From Dioscorea cayenensis subsp. rotundata (taxonomy: Eukaryota > Streptophyta > Magnoliopsida > Dioscoreales > Dioscoreaceae), in the NCBI RefSeq assembly GCF_009730915.1, contig NC_052496.1, positions 791,875 through 855,874 on the forward strand: a stretch of 64,000 nucleotides of DNA, written 5' to 3'. The position numbers were made by a program, and so were the translations under genes. A model generated the notes under the pieces. That model searched no databases, was not told where the DNA came from, and was given only the letters and a program-made list of their open reading frames with translations. Of this stretch, positions 59,747 to 64,000 are shown piece by piece; position 1 is the first letter of the stretch; the number at the start of each line of letters is the position of its first letter.

Positions 59747-62700
59747 GTGTGTAACTTGAACAGAACTTTGTTTTTGTTGTTTGGATAAAAATATCATACT
59801 CAGCCGAGTTAAATGCTGCCCCTCTTTTGTTATATTGACATTTAGTGTTTTGCAGTATGTGCTGAATCTTATTGTATAGGTGATTAAAGAAAAATTATCA
59901 AGGTTATTTTTCCTAATCTCTTGAGGTTACTGATTTCTATCAAGCTATCTAGTGATTTGAAGAATGTGGTAAGGATTATGACCAATTTGTGAATTGACTT
60001 TTTGCTAATATGGTAATGATATGTTGATTTTTCTTAGATTTATTCTCTTCTTCTGTATTTTTCTTAAGATTAAAATCTGTTGATACTGATGCTAGAAATG
60101 ATGAACTTGTTTCATGCTTGATTGCATGTAAATTCAATTGTTGCAGTGATTTGATGTCCAGAGTCCTGGTTGACCTAACTACTTAGTTGAACCTTTGGTT
60201 TACTCAAACCCACTTTATAAGATCTGGCAGATGTATTTAACCCTTTGGTAAACTATGAGCAATTATGGAGATGATTGTGTGATACAGATAGGCCAGCAAC
60301 ATGATAAGGCACTGTGCTGATGATAGAGATAGATAGAGATAGATAGAGCCAGCTAAAGAACACAGCGTGATGGTGTGTAGTAGTGTTAAGAAGCAATGCC
60401 TTTTGAGCTGGTTGAGTGCACTTGTTTATTTTGTTACAACTGCCTTTTTTTTTTCCTTCAGGCCTTGTCTCCTGCTTTTCTCATCCCTGTTTTTTTTTAA
60501 AAAAAAATATTTTTATAACCCATTTTGCATCTAATCCTTCATTGTTTGCTTTGTCATCATGTTCAACAAATAGAATCATAGCACCTCAGTGAATGTATAT
60601 ATTATGAATAACTAGACATCCTAGATATGAATTATTATATTGTTTTGAGGTTTCATCAATAGCACTGCATATTCTTTGAATTTAGCTGGAGAGACAAAGG
60701 GACAAGAAGTTGATACTTGACAGTAAGGATTAAGGAACTAGTAAGTAAGACTTCTATTTTTGTGGTTCTTAAATCATCACATTCCCTTTGATTCTTTCCA
60801 CTGTTTTCATTTTTCTTAAATTATCAAGCTCTCTTCTTTTTATGTGGTCTTGGAGGCACCAGTGGTGGTGGCATGGGAGACTCCTCTAAATATTTCTTGT
60901 TGGAAAGCATGCATTGAAAAGCACTTTTCATGATAAAAAGGGATTCAAAAATATCACAACTTGTCTCTTTCTTACTTCTATTAATTTTTCTTTTATTTTT
61001 AGATTCAAGTCCATAAAAGGCATAGTAAAACAGAACTTAGGCATGGTTACACTAATTATAAGTGTGTGCTAAAGGACAATCAATAAGTCATAAATTTGAA
61101 CCAGAGTTGGTCAAGTGAGAAAGTTAAGTTTGTAGCTTCTGGTGAAATTAAAGGGACACAATGATCAACTCTGAAGGAAAACTCCAGCTTTTGTCTCCTG
61201 TTGCCTTTTTCCAACTTTATTTTCCTTTAGATCTGATTTGAAAGAGCAAGGTACAATTAGAAGATCACACTAGATGGCAAGTTAATTAATTCTGAAGCTT
61301 TACATATTAATTTTTTTTTAATTGTCAATTAAATCATAAATAACATCTCTGGTTTTATTTCTGCTGCACTTATCTCAGTGATAGCTCTGTTTCATCCTTC
61401 AGTCCTTCAACCACTCATTTCTTCTTAAGAGTCCCTTTCTTTTAAGATTCAGTGAAGTCATGTTTCAAATTCTTTTTGAGATGTTGATCAATCTCAACTT
61501 TCTTTAGGTGATCCTAAGCCAAGAAAGCAAGTAAGCATGCCTTGCTGTCCTTTTATGGATCAGAAGAGAATTGATGAACAAAGTTACCTGTTCTGGCATT
61601 ATCTGTTTAGCAAGGCTCTCTCTGTATTTTTAGTGGCTAGTGTTATTACAAATGTCATAGTTTGAGCCTAAAGAGTGAGGGTGAGGCACTGAGGGTAATT
61701 CACTCCCACTTCTGAGTAGAGATCAGTAAAACTAGTTGTCCATCTGAACAAGTAATTGTTCATTTTCACACTGATCATGGAACAGGAACCATCAGCATCA
61801 CCATCCTCCCCCACCTAAGCAATTAATGTGGCTTAATGTTCAGCAATCTTTCCATTTCTCTGACCCATACTAAGTTGTTCAGACACATATCATTCAGACA
61901 GGGCTGGTACTGCTTACATTATCTATTTGCATACACAAAGCTTAGGGTGACTTTGTGAATTTTATTATAGTATTAATTTTTTTTTGTTTTTTGCTATAAG
62001 TAATTGTCAAAGTTCTTGCTACTAAAGAGTTCATAAGGTTTAGAATTTATGGTTGAATTTTATCAATATTGTTTTTATATTGGAGGAAATATACTTAATA
62101 TCTAGCTCGGTTCTCTCTAATTCAACGAATTTCATTGCCAAGCTTTTGCACATTGCCAGCATTTATAAGTTTTATTGCTCAATTTATTTAATTTTTTATT
62201 GAAGTTAATATCTACCTTTTGTTGATTATGATGGTGAAATCAATTTTGATGATAAATCTTTGTATTTAATTTAGGTTACTTATTTCATGGACAAAAGTTG
62301 GATAAATCTTTCAACTAGGGCAAATGATGAATATATAAATGGGGTTGTTAGTTTTTTAGACTTTGCATTTTAAGTGTTTAGATTTGATTATAAAATATAA
62401 ATAATTCATTATATTAAATACAAGCTGAGTGTAACATCTAATGATATCATTATTTCAAACTAAGTTGAGAATTAATTTTATTAAAACTAGTTGATCCAAA
62501 CTTGTAAGATAAACTATCTAAACAAACATAGTTTTACAATTTTTAGGTTCAATGCTTATCGATCGTTCCTTCATGATCTATTGTCCTTTTGGTTGTTTGC
62601 TAGTTTTTCTTCTGTTTTGATTGTATTGATCCTGTTGGTGCATGTCTGCAATGTTTCTGCATTCTGGGGGATGTACATGAACCAAAACAGAAAAGACTGA

Positions 62701-63494
62701 TGTTGTTTGTTAATTCCTTGTTGTTCACAAGTGATGTTGTTGTCTGGATGTGTACAATGAATTATAGTTGCTCTCACTGTTAGCAATTTTACTATATAAT
62801 AATTGTCAGGTGATGGGTTGTCTTGTCTTTGTGGAATTGGCTTCTTTTGCAATGGATGAGTTTTTGGGAGATGGAGCACTAATAAGACTAATGTCAATGC
62901 TTCTTTCAGGTGGATGGGATGATGTTTTGACGATCAAAATGATGAATTCAGAAGACATGGATCATTTGAATCTGACACAGCAACAAAAGTTTTAGAGTTT
63001 TCATTTCCGAGTTTTCGTTTCTCCAATTGTATGCTTAAGAATGGTTTCTATTAGTATTGCCTACAAAGTTGTTGTGCTAGAGTGGAGAAATAGTGTTATT
63101 TTGGTAAATTACCTCCCTCTAATGCTTGTCTGAGTTTTTTTTTTTCCACATGATTACTAGGATGTTATGAAAAATGCCTACATAGATTCTTCTTTTATGG
63201 ATTAGAGTGTTTATGTTCCTTTGATAGCTGACTTTGGATGCCTGTGAGCTTTTCTATAGAAGTGTATGGTTTTGTGTTTTGTTTTATCACTAGTCTTTTT
63301 GTAACTCTTTGGTAAATTGACCAGACTTTTTTGATCTATATGCCTACTGCCTTTTGATATCTGTCCGTCAGAATGTTTCATTATTTAATTGTTTTGGAGG
63401 TCGCTAATGGTGTTAGAACTGTGAAGATGTGGTTTTATTTTTGTCTCTCCTGTATAAGTGCTTATTTTATAAATTAAATAATTGTATGAATTTA
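59747..63494 (+). other. Intron-like DNA after the CNOT4-like exon
   Basis: T-rich, unique-looking sequence typical of a plant intron. It contains a short GATA microsatellite at 60324-60347. An open stretch at 62815-62994 (GGWDDVLTIKMMNSEDMDHL) reads protein-like but is isolated, lacks a partner exon and was not recognised. No RING second half or RRM domain of CNOT4 is seen. Confidence 0.45.
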
Positions 63495-64000
63495 ATGATG
63501 ATATTATGTGTCAGTAAAAAGACCATCATATCCATCACTAAAAGCTTTGAAAATTTATATTAAAATAGAGATATAGTGACGGTATTATCCGTCAGTAAAA
63601 ATTTATAAAAAAATCATCCCATAGATGTATTGACGGTATTATCCGTCAGTAAAAACTTCTAAAATTTTTTTCACTAAAGCTATACTAACGGTATTATCCA
63701 TCAATAAAAATTTTTAAAAATTTCAACATTATAGATATACTGACGGTATTATCCGTCACTAAAAACTTTTAAAAATTTCATCCCGATAGCTATACTGACG
63801 ATATTATCCGTCAGTAAAAACTTTTAGAATTATTTAAGAATAAGGATAAAGTGACGGACATTTCTGTCAGTATAAGTTATAGCAACATATTCTATGATGT
63901 TAGTATATGCCAAAGGGATATTGCAACAGACTTAATTTTTGTCAATATAAACCTATAGCGTCGAGGGATAATTTGACGAAAATTTTACTGTTGCAATAGG
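63495..64000. mobile_element. CACTA-type subterminal repeat array, runs off the right edge
   Basis: At least six units of GACGGTATTATCCGTCAGTA with AAAAACTTTTAAAAATTT spacers (63570-63830), then related TGACGGACATTTCTGTCAG words. GACGG...CCGTC makes each unit an inverted repeat. It resembles the array at 57477-58560. No terminus is visible in the window. Confidence 0.7.

Noticed and set aside
1-64000. CRISPR arrays, rRNA, tRNA genes, bacterial operons
   Set aside because: None seen. Spaced repeats here are microsatellites or transposon subterminal arrays, and the genes are eukaryotic and spliced.

Overview
This is a nuclear segment of a flowering plant. The evidence is AT-rich, intron-rich genes; plant-only families (a HCF101 chloroplast Fe-S carrier, a SULTR3 transporter, BAHD acyltransferases, a diterpene cyclase with a transit peptide); and plant-type transposons (CACTA, PIF/Harbinger, L1-type LINE). 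Protein details such as the nucleotide-sugar transporter suggest a non-grass monocot, and a yam-like (Dioscorea) source is possible, but I cannot prove the species.

Left half (1-31.2 kb): six ordinary housekeeping genes, close together and well preserved. They are a CHY/RING ubiquitin ligase (minus strand, runs off the left edge), SYS1 (Golgi), a SULTR3;5-like transporter, a UDP-galactose/UDP-glucose transporter, the exon-junction protein MLN51 (Barentsz/CASC3), and HCF101. I rebuilt every complete gene exon by exon. Each joined CDS is a multiple of three and has the family's usual length (152, 639, 334, 680 and 531 aa).

Right half (31.2-57.5 kb): a specialised-metabolism block rebuilt by transposons. 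It holds an intact BAHD acyltransferase (429 aa), an intact class II diterpene cyclase (13 exons, 853 aa), two nearly identical partial BAHD copies about 22 kb apart, a decayed inverted copy of the diterpene cyclase, and decayed BAHD exon-1 fragments. A 9.8 kb CACTA element (40303-50133) lies between the cyclase and its decayed copy. The CACTA holds a gene-like ORF and a complete-looking 5.3 kb PIF/Harbinger element (44188-49486, TTA target duplication, transposase plus MYB-like gene). Pieces of an L1-type LINE follow at 52-54.5 kb.

Right end (57.5-64 kb): a CACTA-type end sits inside a BAHD exon-1 fragment, followed by the first coding exon of a CNOT4-like RING ubiquitin ligase. Related CACTA subterminal repeats fill the last 500 bases. 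Either one large CACTA carries the CNOT4 exon, or the repeats at the end lie in a long first intron of a real gene.

Most interesting points: (1) a possible diterpenoid gene cluster (class II cyclase plus BAHD genes); (2) a cyclase with the DXDD motif and catalytic His but Cys where ent-CPS has its catalytic Asn; (3) a decayed cyclase copy whose differences from the intact gene fall mostly at CAG/CTG sites, which looks like methylation-linked base-calling error rather than natural decay; (4) five GC-AG introns among roughly 63.
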